A stretch of DNA of 64,000 nucleotides from JAJCYL01 sp963664285 (GTDB taxonomy: Bacteria; Bacteroidota; Bacteroidia; Cytophagales; Cyclobacteriaceae): contig CAXXNX010000010.1 in NCBI GenBank assembly GCA_963664285.2, positions 1-64,000 of the forward strand. The letters are read 5' to 3'. Shown one piece after another: positions 39,408 through 48,181 of this stretch; position 1 is the first letter of the stretch; every line of letters begins with the position of its first letter. The position numbers were made by a program, and so were the translations under genes. The notes beneath the pieces are model-generated. The model made no database searches. It was given only the letters and a program-made list of their open reading frames with translations, and was not told the DNA's origin.

Positions 39408-39833
39408 TCATTGATTGAGCTTAAGGCCTTCATTAATTCGATTGCAGATATCCTGCATTTGCTCATCACTTTGATAGCGCTTTCGAGGCCAAAAAAATCC
39501 CTTCAGGCCATCGCCCCGCGTTCTGGGGACTATGTGGATATGCAAATGAGGAACGCTTTGACTCACGGTGTTATTCATTGCTATAAAGGTTCCCTGCGAT
39601 TGCATGACCTCCTTGACAACCCGTGCCATTAGCTGGACCTTTTGAAAAAGTGGACCAACAAGGTCAGGAGGAATATCCGGCAAAGCTTCGTAATGGCATT
39701 TAGGCACTAACAAACAGTGCTCGTAAAAAAGTGGACGATTATCCAAAAATGTTAGTATTAGCTCATCTTCATCAACGATGAATCCTGGTTTTTCCTTCTT
39801 GATAATTTCACAAAAAACGCAGGTACCTGGCAT
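39408..39833 (-). CDS. HIT-family nucleotide hydrolase
   Basis: 141 residues. CVFCEIIKKEKPGF opens the fold and HLHIHIVPR is the histidine triad. The family hydrolyses AMP conjugates or dinucleoside polyphosphates, as in Ap4A hydrolase or HinT. The substrate cannot be told from sequence. It converges on the TerB-like pair. Confidence 0.93.
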   Translation of the reverse strand: MPGTCVFCEIIKKEKPGFIVDEDELILTFLDNRPLFYEHCLLVPKCHYEALPDIPPDLVGPLFQKVQLMARVVKEVMQSQGTFIAMNNTVSQSVPHLHIHIVPRTRGDGLKGFFWPRKRYQSDEQMQDICNRINEGLKLNQ

Positions 39834-40056
39834 CTGAACTTAAATTATCTGACTATGATAAGTTCATATTCAATTCAAACAAAATTATTTCGCGAAACTA
39901 TCAATTGATTACAATTGACAAGTCTTGAAAAAAGCACCTTTCATAAAATTCAAGAAACTTTTCGCTTCAATTTATCGATAAGTTAATGTGTTGCGTTATA
40001 AGTTTGATCCGGCAGCCGTCCAGTTCACACAAGGTCTGGTTCCTTTTTCCTGATTT

Positions 40057-42141
40057 ATGAGGACACCTCAATTATTGTTCGAATATTCTCCGTGGTTCAT
40101 TATCCTATGTGTAATTGTAGGAGGATTGTTTGCCCTCACACTGTATAGCGCTAGAGGTCCCTGGAATAAACACACCAACCTAATTCTTTCTTTGGTCAGG
40201 TTCCTATCTGTCTCATTGCTCTGTTTTCTTTTGTTGGGCCCTTTTTTGAAACAACTGTTTAATTCCATCGAAAACCCTACTTTCATTTTTGCTCTTGACA
40301 ATTCCAGTTCAATTACCCAAGTTGCCGATACAAGTATTTACAGAAATCAACTCGAACAACTTCAAGTAGTCGCAAAACAGCTAAATGAAAATGGTTATGA
40401 GGTTGTTATTAATACTATAAATGGGTCGAACCTATCCAGTATCGAAGAATTAGAGAATACCAACAAATCGACAGATCTCAATCAAATCTTAAAATCGATC
40501 CAATCAGACTATGAGGGTAGAAATGTCGGTGGAGTCTTATTGGTAAGTGATGGTATTTACAATCAAGGTCTTTCTCCAACTTTTTCTCCATACAACTTTA
40601 AAATTCATACCCTGGGCCTGGGAGATAGCGTTCCCAAAGAGGATATTAAACTCCGAAATATCTACTATAATAAAATTACTTACCAGGGAAACAGATTTCC
40701 GTTAGTAGCTGAGGTGATCAATTCCGGTTTTACAGACAGGGAAGTTATTGTACGCATTGTTAAGGATGGTAGTGAAATTGACAGAAAAGGCGTCCGCTTT
40801 TCAAGTGATAATCAGCTCAAACGTCTGGATTTCACTATAAAGGCTAATAATAATGGTATTCAGCACTATCGTGTCGAAGTTATGCCGCTCCAGGGAGAAT
40901 CTGTTTACTCGAACAACTACAAAGATGCCTACATCGATGTTATAGAGGGAAAAGAAAAGATTCTTCTGGTTGGGCTCGCACCACATCCGGACATTAAGGC
41001 GATCGCTAGTACAATAGAAAATAATGAGAACTATGAATTAAAAATTCATATCCCCGGTATTGAAGACTTTGTTGAAGACAAATACGACTTGGTAATCTTC
41101 CACCAGGCCTTTGATCGTTTTAACCGAAACAGTCAGTTGATCAAAAGATTCATTGATTCAGAGACTCCACTTTGGTTTATAGCTGGTAATCAAAGCAATA
41201 TTAACTCATTCAATCAATTGAACGGATTATTAAAAATCACTGTATCCAGTAGTCAGAAAGACCTGGTACGACCGGCTCACAATAGAGGCTTCAGTCGGTT
41301 CAAAATTAACTCTGAAGATTACCAGTCTACACTAACAGATTATCCACCGGTGCTAGTACCGTTTGGAAAAACAGAACTTACTCAAGGCGGAGAAGTCTTG
41401 CTCTATCAGCAGGTTGGGAGTATTGTTACCAATAAGCCCCTCCTTGCGGTTCATGAGTCTGGTGGAAAGAAAATCGCTGTTATGGTGGGTGAAGGTTTCT
41501 GGCAATGGAGAACAATGGAATTTGCCCGAAAGTATGGACATGAAACTTTTGATGAAATAGTGTCAAAACTAATTCAGTTCCTCAGCGCCAAAGAGGATAA
41601 AAGAAAATTCAGGTTGTATCCTGTTGAAAACGAGTTTTATGACACCGAAGACATTGTATTTGAAACTGAAATATATAATGATATTTATGAACCAATCTAT
41701 GGTAATGAAATCCAACTTACCATAACAGATGGGGAAGGTAATAAAAGTAACTTCAGTTATACCACTAGTAGTGCCAATAGTCAATATAGAATTAGTGGCC
41801 TGAGTCAGGGTGTGTATCAATTCTCAGCGTCGACGCTATTAAATGGTATTTCTGAAACATCATCAGGGGAATTCTCCATTAGTGAATTACAAATTGAATC
41901 GCTGAATCTCACTGCCAATCATAGTGTCTTGAGAAAACTCTCTCGGGACTCTGGTGGAAAATTTTTTCTACCAAATCAGATGGAATTGTTAAGGGAAACC
42001 CTTTTAAGTCAAGAACCACAGGGTGTAATTTACACATCAGAAACTTTCTTGCCACTGATAAACCTGAAATGGATATTCTTTGTTTTGTTGTTCCTTTTTT
42101 CAGTTGAGTGGTTTATCAGGAAGTATAGTGGTGCATACTAG
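40057..42141 (+). CDS. Membrane-anchored VWA-domain protein
   Basis: 694 residues. Two N-terminal membrane helices (about residues 13-30 and 41-63) precede a von Willebrand factor A domain with a MIDAS motif FALDNSSSI and VLLVSDGIYNQG, then Ig/beta-like regions and a glutamine-amidotransferase-like DLVIFHQAFDRF block. A last helix (about 670-688) anchors the C-terminus. Large VWA proteins of this BatA/BatB-like layout occur in Bacteroidota, but no Bat operon partner is seen here. Ligand unknown. Confidence 0.7.
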   Translation: MRTPQLLFEYSPWFIILCVIVGGLFALTLYSARGPWNKHTNLILSLVRFLSVSLLCFLLLGPFLKQLFNSIENPTFIFALDNSSSITQVADTSIYRNQLEQLQVVAKQLNENGYEVVINTINGSNLSSIEELENTNKSTDLNQILKSIQSDYEGRNVGGVLLVSDGIYNQGLSPTFSPYNFKIHTLGLGDSVPKEDIKLRNIYYNKITYQGNRFPLVAEVINSGFTDREVIVRIVKDGSEIDRKGVRFSSDNQLKRLDFTIKANNNGIQHYRVEVMPLQGESVYSNNYKDAYIDVIEGKEKILLVGLAPHPDIKAIASTIENNENYELKIHIPGIEDFVEDKYDLVIFHQAFDRFNRNSQLIKRFIDSETPLWFIAGNQSNINSFNQLNGLLKITVSSSQKDLVRPAHNRGFSRFKINSEDYQSTLTDYPPVLVPFGKTELTQGGEVLLYQQVGSIVTNKPLLAVHESGGKKIAVMVGEGFWQWRTMEFARKYGHETFDEIVSKLIQFLSAKEDKRKFRLYPVENEFYDTEDIVFETEIYNDIYEPIYGNEIQLTITDGEGNKSNFSYTTSSANSQYRISGLSQGVYQFSASTLLNGISETSSGEFSISELQIESLNLTANHSVLRKLSRDSGGKFFLPNQMELLRETLLSQEPQGVIYTSETFLPLINLKWIFFVLLFLFSVEWFIRKYSGAY

Positions 42142-42196
42142 CCCTCTTACAAGAGTTTTTTTGTGAATTCGTACACAGGACTTCTATGAATGAGTG

Positions 42197-42877
42197 CTAT
42201 GACAACTTTTCTAAATCACGGATCAAAATCCTCCTTCGATCAAAGTTGATCAGATTTTTCTCCTTAAGTTCATTCAATATTGTAGTAACAGTTTGTCGTG
42301 AAGTGCCGGTTAAGCTGGCAATATCCTTGTGTGTAAAGTGGTTTTTTACCATGGTCTCAAACCCTACCTTCTGGCCCCGTTCCTCGGCCAAATCTTTCAA
42401 AAATTCAACTACCCTGGATCTGGCATCTTTAAAGACAAGAGATTCTAATCGTCGCTCGATTTTCTTTATCCGCATTCCCATTAACTTGAAGATTTTCAAA
42501 TTCAGGGGTTGATTATCCTTCATCATGGCCTGCATATCGTCAATCTTCATCTGGCAAATGCGTGTATCTGCGTCCAAAGCCTGGGCGAAATCAGATCTAA
42601 CCCCTTCCCTGGTAAGAGACAATTCTCCAAATATTTCACCATCTCCCAAGATTGCTTTTATTACTTCTTTTCCATTGTCAGAATATGTACCAATCTTTAC
42701 CCTACCAGCTGCTATCATAAAAACATGATTAGAAGGTTCATCCGGAAAATATATGAACTCATCTTTTTTGAAAGAATTCGGAAGATGCTTGTCCTCTAAA
42801 TTGGCTGACTTATTCGGACACATCAGATCAAACAAATCAACTTTCTCCAGAAACCACAAATTAGATTGTTCGTTCAT
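42197..42877 (-). CDS. Crp/Fnr-family transcription regulator
   Basis: 226 residues. A cyclic-nucleotide-binding beta-roll (residues about 30-130; GEIFGELSLTREG is the phosphate-binding-cassette-like region) is followed by a winged helix-turn-helix, HKDIASLTGTSRQTVTTILN. No N-terminal Cys cluster of the FNR type is evident, so cAMP-type or other ligand sensing is more likely than iron-sulphur sensing. A perfect 30-bp palindrome lies 13 bases before its ATG. Confidence 0.93.
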   Translation of the reverse strand: MNEQSNLWFLEKVDLFDLMCPNKSANLEDKHLPNSFKKDEFIYFPDEPSNHVFMIAAGRVKIGTYSDNGKEVIKAILGDGEIFGELSLTREGVRSDFAQALDADTRICQMKIDDMQAMMKDNQPLNLKIFKLMGMRIKKIERRLESLVFKDARSRVVEFLKDLAEERGQKVGFETMVKNHFTHKDIASLTGTSRQTVTTILNELKEKNLINFDRRRILIRDLEKLS

Positions 42878-42890
42878 TTTTACCTCTTCA

Positions 42891-42920
42891 ATTTAAATGT
42901 CAAGATCTTGACATTTAAAT
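42891..42920. promoter_or_regulatory. Perfect 30-bp palindrome, likely operator of the Crp/Fnr-type regulator
   Basis: ATTTAAATGTCAAGA and its exact reverse complement TCTTGACATTTAAAT lie back to back with no spacer. The core TGTCA-N6-TGACA has the half-site spacing of Crp/Fnr sites. It is 13 bases before the regulator start, a typical place for autoregulation. The IS30 copy starts 3 bases beyond it (after the TAA duplication). Confidence 0.75.
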
Positions 42921-42944
42921 TAAGCTGAGATCAACTAATAAGTG

Positions 42945-42992
42945 CAATTGAAGGATGAAAAAGCTTTTAAGGGCTTTTTCATCCTTCAATTG
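42945..42992. repeat. Internal 20-bp perfect inverted repeat of IS30
   Basis: CAATTGAAGGATGAAAAAGC and its exact complement are separated by an 8-base loop. They lie between the left end and the transposase start. Copy A keeps an 18-bp version of the same hairpin, so the structure is part of the element. Confidence 0.85.
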
Positions 42993-43021
42993 CCTGAACA
43001 GTGCAATCTTTGGATTGCAAA

Positions 43022-44026
43022 ATGTCAAAAAACTACACACATCTCAGTATTGATCAAAGGTATCAAATTGAAGCATTATTGAAAACAGGAGCTACTCAAA
43101 AGGAGATTGCCTGTATCGTTCATTTTCACCCGTCTACGATCTCACGTGAGCTTAAGCGAAATGTGGGTTCAAGAGGTAGGGGAGCTGGTGTCTATCGAAC
43201 AGCAAATGCACAAAGGAGGACCAATCTTCGTCATCAAGAAAAGCCAAAAAGAGTGATTTTCACCAAACCCATGAAAGACTGGATAGTTAACCGGCTCCAA
43301 GAAGATAGATGGAGTCCTGAATTGATCAGCCATCAGGGAAAGAAAACGAGAGAATGTCCACTTAGCCATGAATGGATTTACCAATGGATATGGGAATGTA
43401 AGCACACCAACCGCCAGGAGAACCAAGAATACAAACAACTATACACATATCTAAAACATGGCAAACGAAGGCGCAAACGAGGAAACAGAAAAGATCGTAG
43501 AGGTATTATCCCGAATAGGGTATCAATTGAACAGCGACCCCAGATCATTAACAAAAGGGAACGATTGGGAGATATAGAAGTCGATTTAATGATGGGTAAA
43601 AACCACAAAGGCTCTTTGTTGGTGATGACAGACCGAGCAAGTCTTTTTACCAGAATCAGAAAGATGCACAGTAAAAATGCCGATCAAATGGCCGAAGCTA
43701 TTGTGGAGGAACTCTCTCAGGATAAACACAAACTGGAAACACTCACTTTTGATAATGATATGGCATTTTCTAAACATGAGTTGATTGCTCAATCCCTTGA
43801 TGTGGATGCCTATTTCACTCGTCCCTATACTAGTCAGGATAAAGGGACAGTTGAAAATAGGATTGGGGTAATCAGAAGGTTTTATCCTAAGAAAACAGAT
43901 ATTAGATTTGTTACAGAGGAGCAAATCAAAGTTGTTGAAAACAAAATCAATGAACGCCCTGTTAGAAAATTTAATTACCTAAACGCAAAGCAAGTGCTAC
44001 AAAGGAAAATTGCACTTATTACTTGA
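43022..44026 (+). CDS. IS30-family transposase, intact
   Basis: 334 residues from MSKNYTHLS; a longer start at 43001 is possible. N-terminal HTH (TQKEIACIVHFHPSTISREL), Arg-rich linker, then a DDE core with GDIEVDLMMG, TFDNDMAF and DKGTVENRIG. It lies within a complete element, so it is probably active. Confidence 0.95.
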   Translation: MSKNYTHLSIDQRYQIEALLKTGATQKEIACIVHFHPSTISRELKRNVGSRGRGAGVYRTANAQRRTNLRHQEKPKRVIFTKPMKDWIVNRLQEDRWSPELISHQGKKTRECPLSHEWIYQWIWECKHTNRQENQEYKQLYTYLKHGKRRRKRGNRKDRRGIIPNRVSIEQRPQIINKRERLGDIEVDLMMGKNHKGSLLVMTDRASLFTRIRKMHSKNADQMAEAIVEELSQDKHKLETLTFDNDMAFSKHELIAQSLDVDAYFTRPYTSQDKGTVENRIGVIRRFYPKKTDIRFVTEEQIKVVENKINERPVRKFNYLNAKQVLQRKIALIT

Positions 44027-44057
44027 ACTTACATAACCCTTTTCGTAGAATAAAAAT

Positions 44058-44243
44058 TCACTGGTGTTCCTTATTCTTTTCAAATTTTAACCATTTATGT
44101 GCAGCATAAGTCAAGGCCCAGAGTACAATGGAAATAACGGTATAGAACAGAGCATCCGTCGTAGTACGCAGACTTATCCAAAAAACTACTACCGTTGATA
44201 CCAATAACACCCAAAAAAGTCCCTTTATTAAGTTTTGGGGCAT
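44058..44243 (-). CDS. Small two-helix membrane protein
   Basis: 61 residues with two hydrophobic segments (about 7-23 and 31-47) and a basic tail. No family is recognised. It precedes the Crp-type gene in the same direction, now separated from it by IS30. It is divergent from the RluA gene. Confidence 0.5.
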   Translation of the reverse strand: MPQNLIKGLFWVLLVSTVVVFWISLRTTTDALFYTVISIVLWALTYAAHKWLKFEKNKEHQ

Positions 44244-44286
44244 TTGTTCTTGAATTTAAGCGAAGTTAAAATATATAAATTTGAAG

Positions 44287-44985
44287 ATGGCTTTTTCCTA
44301 TCAAGTCCTCTATGAGGATAATCATCTATTAATAGTCAACAAGCCGGCAGGCATTCTTGTACAGGGGGATAAAACCGGAGATACACCTTTAGTTGAATAC
44401 TATAAAACTTATATCAAAGAAAAATATCAAAAGCTCGGAGCCGTTTTTCTTGGTGTGGTTCATCGCCTGGATAGACCTGTTAGCGGTGCGGTTGTTTTCG
44501 CCCGGACCTCTAAAGCATTAGAGAGAATGACCAAACTCTTTCGGGATAATGAATTTCATAAAACCTATTGGGCAATAGTGAAGCAAAAACCTGTGGAAGT
44601 CGAGGATAATCTTGTTCATTGGCTAATCAAGGATAGCAAAAGCAATAAAACTTCTGCATATGTCAAAGAAAAAAGGGGCGCTCAAAGAGCGGAGCTCAAT
44701 TATCAGGTCATAGGAAAGCTAAGTGGCCATTATCTTGTAAGAGTTGAACCCTTAACAGGCAGACCTCATCAGATCAGGGTCCAATTATATTCAATGGGCA
44801 GCCCCATCAGGGGTGATCTCAAATATGGATTTCCGAAAGCGAACATCGATGGAAACATAAATCTACACGCCTTTGCACAAAGCTTTGTTCATCCAGTAAA
44901 AAAAGAACATATGAAAATCATAGCCCCACTTCCTGATGATGATTTTTGGCAAATATTTAGTGACTTTCAGGAAAACGAAAATTAA
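44287..44985 (+). CDS. RluA-family RNA pseudouridine synthase
   Basis: About 232 residues. The catalytic Asp is in VHRLDRPVSGAVVFA; YEDNHLLIVNKPAGILVQ at the start and PLTGRPHQIRVQLYSMG near the end are family blocks. It has no S4 domain, so it belongs to the shorter RluA/RluC-like members. ATG at 44287 is chosen over a TTG two codons upstream (44281). Confidence 0.9.
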   Translation: MAFSYQVLYEDNHLLIVNKPAGILVQGDKTGDTPLVEYYKTYIKEKYQKLGAVFLGVVHRLDRPVSGAVVFARTSKALERMTKLFRDNEFHKTYWAIVKQKPVEVEDNLVHWLIKDSKSNKTSAYVKEKRGAQRAELNYQVIGKLSGHYLVRVEPLTGRPHQIRVQLYSMGSPIRGDLKYGFPKANIDGNINLHAFAQSFVHPVKKEHMKIIAPLPDDDFWQIFSDFQENEN

Positions 44986-45000
44986 AAAAGTGACATATAA

Positions 45001-45309
45001 ATGAACTACCTGGAGAAACTTAAAAACAGATGGAACCTTAAGAGTGTCGCCCAAGTGATCATTGTATTGATTGTATTTGCATTAACAGGCTTCACCATCC
45101 TCTTTTTAAAAAAGCCGGCTGTTGCTTTTTTTACTATTGAAAATGAACAAAAGATTTGGTTTAGTATTGCATATTATATCCTTATTCTTCCTTTCTACAA
45201 TGTAATCCTCCTCTTTTACGGATTCTTGTTCGGCCAATTCAATTTCTTTTGGGAGTTCGAAAAAAAGACGTTTAGAAGAATAACTAGACAAAAAACTCCA
45301 AGACCTTAG
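45001..45309 (+). CDS. Small membrane protein, DUF6787-like
   Basis: 102 residues with two helices (about 17-37 and 55-77) and aromatic, basic ends (FFWEFEKKTFRRITRQ). It is 15 bases after the RluA gene, so probably cotranscribed. The family name is a recollection of similar neighbours and not certain. Confidence 0.55.
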   Translation: MNYLEKLKNRWNLKSVAQVIIVLIVFALTGFTILFLKKPAVAFFTIENEQKIWFSIAYYILILPFYNVILLFYGFLFGQFNFFWEFEKKTFRRITRQKTPRP

Positions 45310-45313
45310 TTCG

Positions 45314-48181
45314 CTACCTACTCAGAATGAGTTTCCAAGAAGTAAGCTTCCCACTATAAAGTAAATTGAGAATATAAATTCCTTCAGGTACTAATTGACC
45401 CAGATTATTTCTACCGTTCCAAGTGATATGATTAGCACCAGCCAATTGAGTACCCCAAAGCGCTGTCTTTACCCAGGTTCCGCTGAGATCAAATATCCTC
45501 GCCAGTACTAAACCCTCTTCCGGTAAAGAGTACTCTACGGTAATGCTTTCGTTAAAAGGATTGGGATAAGCAGTTGTAATTCCAAAAGGTCCCGGTGTTT
45601 GTTTCGGAGGGTCTAATGCTTTGAATCCCAGGACATCGGATGAAAATACACCATTGCCGTGTGTTGCTGCAACAATTCTTCCATCGAGCGGTCTATATTT
45701 GATCATGGTAACAATAGAACGGCCAATTGTGGTTGGTCCTTCCCGAAGCCACGTCGTTTCCAAACCTCTACGATCGTCTGTTGAAAACAAACCCGAACTC
45801 GTTCCTACATAGTATCTCGTTGAACCATTTGCCATCGGAACAATAGTCCCCCACCGGAGGCTTGGACCATCACCGACACCATTTTCATTTTGTTCCAGGT
45901 TACCGCCAATAGGTTCGAAACCTGTTCCGCCATTGCTTGATCTGAAAATACTTTGTACGTTGTAATTGGAGAATATTACAATAAGTTCATCTGCATCCTC
46001 AGGATTGAGGCTAATGCACATAATATTACCTTCGGGAAAATCAGAACCTGTAATTTCTGAAACTTCTCCGTCTGCGATATGTGCATTGTCAATTCGAAAC
46101 AAGAGACCGGTTGAAGTGCCATAATACAAACGGTTTGGAATATTTACTGAAGCAACAAGCGCTGATATTTGTCCTGTGTCAGTTAAGACAGTACTTTCAA
46201 GTTTTTCCCAGCCATCCAATACCTTATCCCGTGTACCCCCGGGTATTTGTGTGAGATTATGATTGCGCCACATAGCATCCCCCCCTGCAATGAACATCCG
46301 ATCCGTATCGTTCGGGTCAAGGATAAATGGATTAATAAAGAGATACTCCTGGTCTTCTTTCTCACCAGCACCCACTGGATCAACTTGTGAAAAGGAAACA
46401 AGTTGTTGCTCATTGAAATCGAAAATAATACGAAATATCCTTCCTTTTTGAGCTGAAGCATATAGAAACCGGGCCTGTTCACTAATTGCAGAAAAAGCTC
46501 CATCACCTCCCAATGTTTTTAGCCAGGAACTTAATGAATTGCTCAAACCAAACCAGGACCCATTATCCTGTGCGCCACCAATAACCAAATCGCTTAACTC
46601 GTCCATTTGGATATCTATAGCATAAAATTGCGATGTCAGATAGCCATCATTTAAACTACTCCAGTTAGGATATGGAATCGTACTAACATCTGTAAATGAA
46701 ATTCCTCCGTCATGGGTCGAATAAAGTCGGAATGGTGATTTCTTGAGAAAATATAAACTATGCTGGTCAGCATGATGCCGAGGCCACTGTGATGTGTCAT
46801 TAATGGTATCATAGCCACCTACCCACTCCTGGTTTTCCAGAGTACTAAATCCATCCAAAGAGCGGTAAAGGTTCGTTCCCCCGAGGAAAACAATGTTCTC
46901 ATCATTGGGGTGAACTTCGATGACCATATTATAGGAATTCTGTGTGTCCATGTCACCCACGTCGCCACCATATTTGGGAATGTTGGCTGATAGATCCTCC
47001 CAGGTACCTATTGGTTCCTGATGTGTATATCTCCACAATGACTGCTGTGCCTTATCGTCTTCCTCTCTTTCACCATGGTGAACAAACATGTAAACAATAT
47101 TCTCATCTGACGGAGAGATAGCCATTACCGAACGATTGGCGCTGTCTGGTAAATTCTCTGGGGTAATCGTTAACCAGTTAGACCCGTCAGTCGATCGGAA
47201 AACACCCCTTTTGATTGGATCATAGCCACTTGAAGTAAACTCACTGAGGTAAGCATAAAATATTCCATTCTTACTCAATTTAATTTCAGTGAAAAAAGGA
47301 CTGTTCGCATCATTTAAATCTTCTTCAGGCTCCAGGCTAAAAAGTTCATCCCCTAAAATCACAGACCAACTTTCTCCACCATTTTGTGAACGCAAGATGC
47401 CGCCATAAACGGCTGCATATACCTCATCGATATCCGCCTTTGTGTGATTAATAATAATTTCGTAGATGTAGTTGAACTGACTGTTGAAAAAACTGAGGAC
47501 AGGAACTTGCGTAGAGGTCAACGGAAACCATGACCTGGCATCATCCGTTGATTTGAAAATACCGTCGCCACGATACGGCGCTCCCGGAGCTCGTTGTGAG
47601 TTCCCACGAATCTCCCCGGTACCGTAGTACCAAATATTTTCTTTACCCGGACGGGTATCTTGTGTTACCACGGTTGCACCCACCAGGTTGGAGAAATTTG
47701 AGGTAACCTCCCAGGTCTGTCCAGCATCTTCTGATCTCCACATGCTACCTGAAACACTACCAGCCACCAGTATATTATCGTCAGCCACATCTACCGCAAA
47801 AGCCCTGGTTCTACCTCCCACATTGTCGGGACCGATAGAGATCCACTGATCCTGCTGAATTCGTAAATTGGTATTACCATTTTGAATTCTTGATGGTATT
47901 TTACTGGTAAACTGTAATTCCCTTTGATAGATACCAAATGGTATTTCACCGGTCTTAGGATCTAGCTGTAGATTGATATGATAATTGAAACGGGCATTGG
48001 GATCATCTTCACTCCCAATTTCCGATTTTAACAATGGAACGTCTTGTTCTTTAACTTCAAAATTTAATGGCGCTTCAAGACGCTTAGAATTGAGATTGGG
48101 GTTGATCCATTTCAACGAAAATGCAAATAAGAAAATAAAACTTATTACAATCGATATGTATCTCGATCTATTTGTCCTCAC
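45314..48181 (-). CDS. Large secreted BNR/sortilin-like protein with T9SS type A sorting domain
   Basis: About 955 residues. A membrane signal near the start (ISIVISFIFLFAFSLKW) leads to repeated beta-propeller-like units with Asp-box signatures (SEDAGQTWE, STDGSNWL, SQNGGESWS). The C-terminus TTAYPNPFNESITVEYSLP with WNGRNNLGQLVPEGIYIL is the T9SS type A sorting domain, so it is a surface-bound or secreted cargo. GTG at 48181 is preferred to the ORF start at 48250 because it gives a clean signal segment and a 14-base overlap with the upstream gene. Confidence 0.85.
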   Translation of the reverse strand: MRTNRSRYISIVISFIFLFAFSLKWINPNLNSKRLEAPLNFEVKEQDVPLLKSEIGSEDDPNARFNYHINLQLDPKTGEIPFGIYQRELQFTSKIPSRIQNGNTNLRIQQDQWISIGPDNVGGRTRAFAVDVADDNILVAGSVSGSMWRSEDAGQTWEVTSNFSNLVGATVVTQDTRPGKENIWYYGTGEIRGNSQRAPGAPYRGDGIFKSTDDARSWFPLTSTQVPVLSFFNSQFNYIYEIIINHTKADIDEVYAAVYGGILRSQNGGESWSVILGDELFSLEPEEDLNDANSPFFTEIKLSKNGIFYAYLSEFTSSGYDPIKRGVFRSTDGSNWLTITPENLPDSANRSVMAISPSDENIVYMFVHHGEREEDDKAQQSLWRYTHQEPIGTWEDLSANIPKYGGDVGDMDTQNSYNMVIEVHPNDENIVFLGGTNLYRSLDGFSTLENQEWVGGYDTINDTSQWPRHHADQHSLYFLKKSPFRLYSTHDGGISFTDVSTIPYPNWSSLNDGYLTSQFYAIDIQMDELSDLVIGGAQDNGSWFGLSNSLSSWLKTLGGDGAFSAISEQARFLYASAQKGRIFRIIFDFNEQQLVSFSQVDPVGAGEKEDQEYLFINPFILDPNDTDRMFIAGGDAMWRNHNLTQIPGGTRDKVLDGWEKLESTVLTDTGQISALVASVNIPNRLYYGTSTGLLFRIDNAHIADGEVSEITGSDFPEGNIMCISLNPEDADELIVIFSNYNVQSIFRSSNGGTGFEPIGGNLEQNENGVGDGPSLRWGTIVPMANGSTRYYVGTSSGLFSTDDRRGLETTWLREGPTTIGRSIVTMIKYRPLDGRIVAATHGNGVFSSDVLGFKALDPPKQTPGPFGITTAYPNPFNESITVEYSLPEEGLVLARIFDLSGTWVKTALWGTQLAGANHITWNGRNNLGQLVPEGIYILNLLYSGKLTSWKLILSR

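Larger units (their letters stand above)
42924..44033 (+). mobile_element. IS30-family element, copy B, intact
   Basis: 1110 bp, ends GCTGAGATCAACTAATAAG and, inverted, TGTAAGTTCAAGTAATAAG, with 3-bp duplications TAA at 42921-42923 and 44034-44036. It is the uninterrupted match of the element at 4961-7153. It now separates the Crp-type operator from whatever promoter lay further upstream. Confidence 0.93.
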
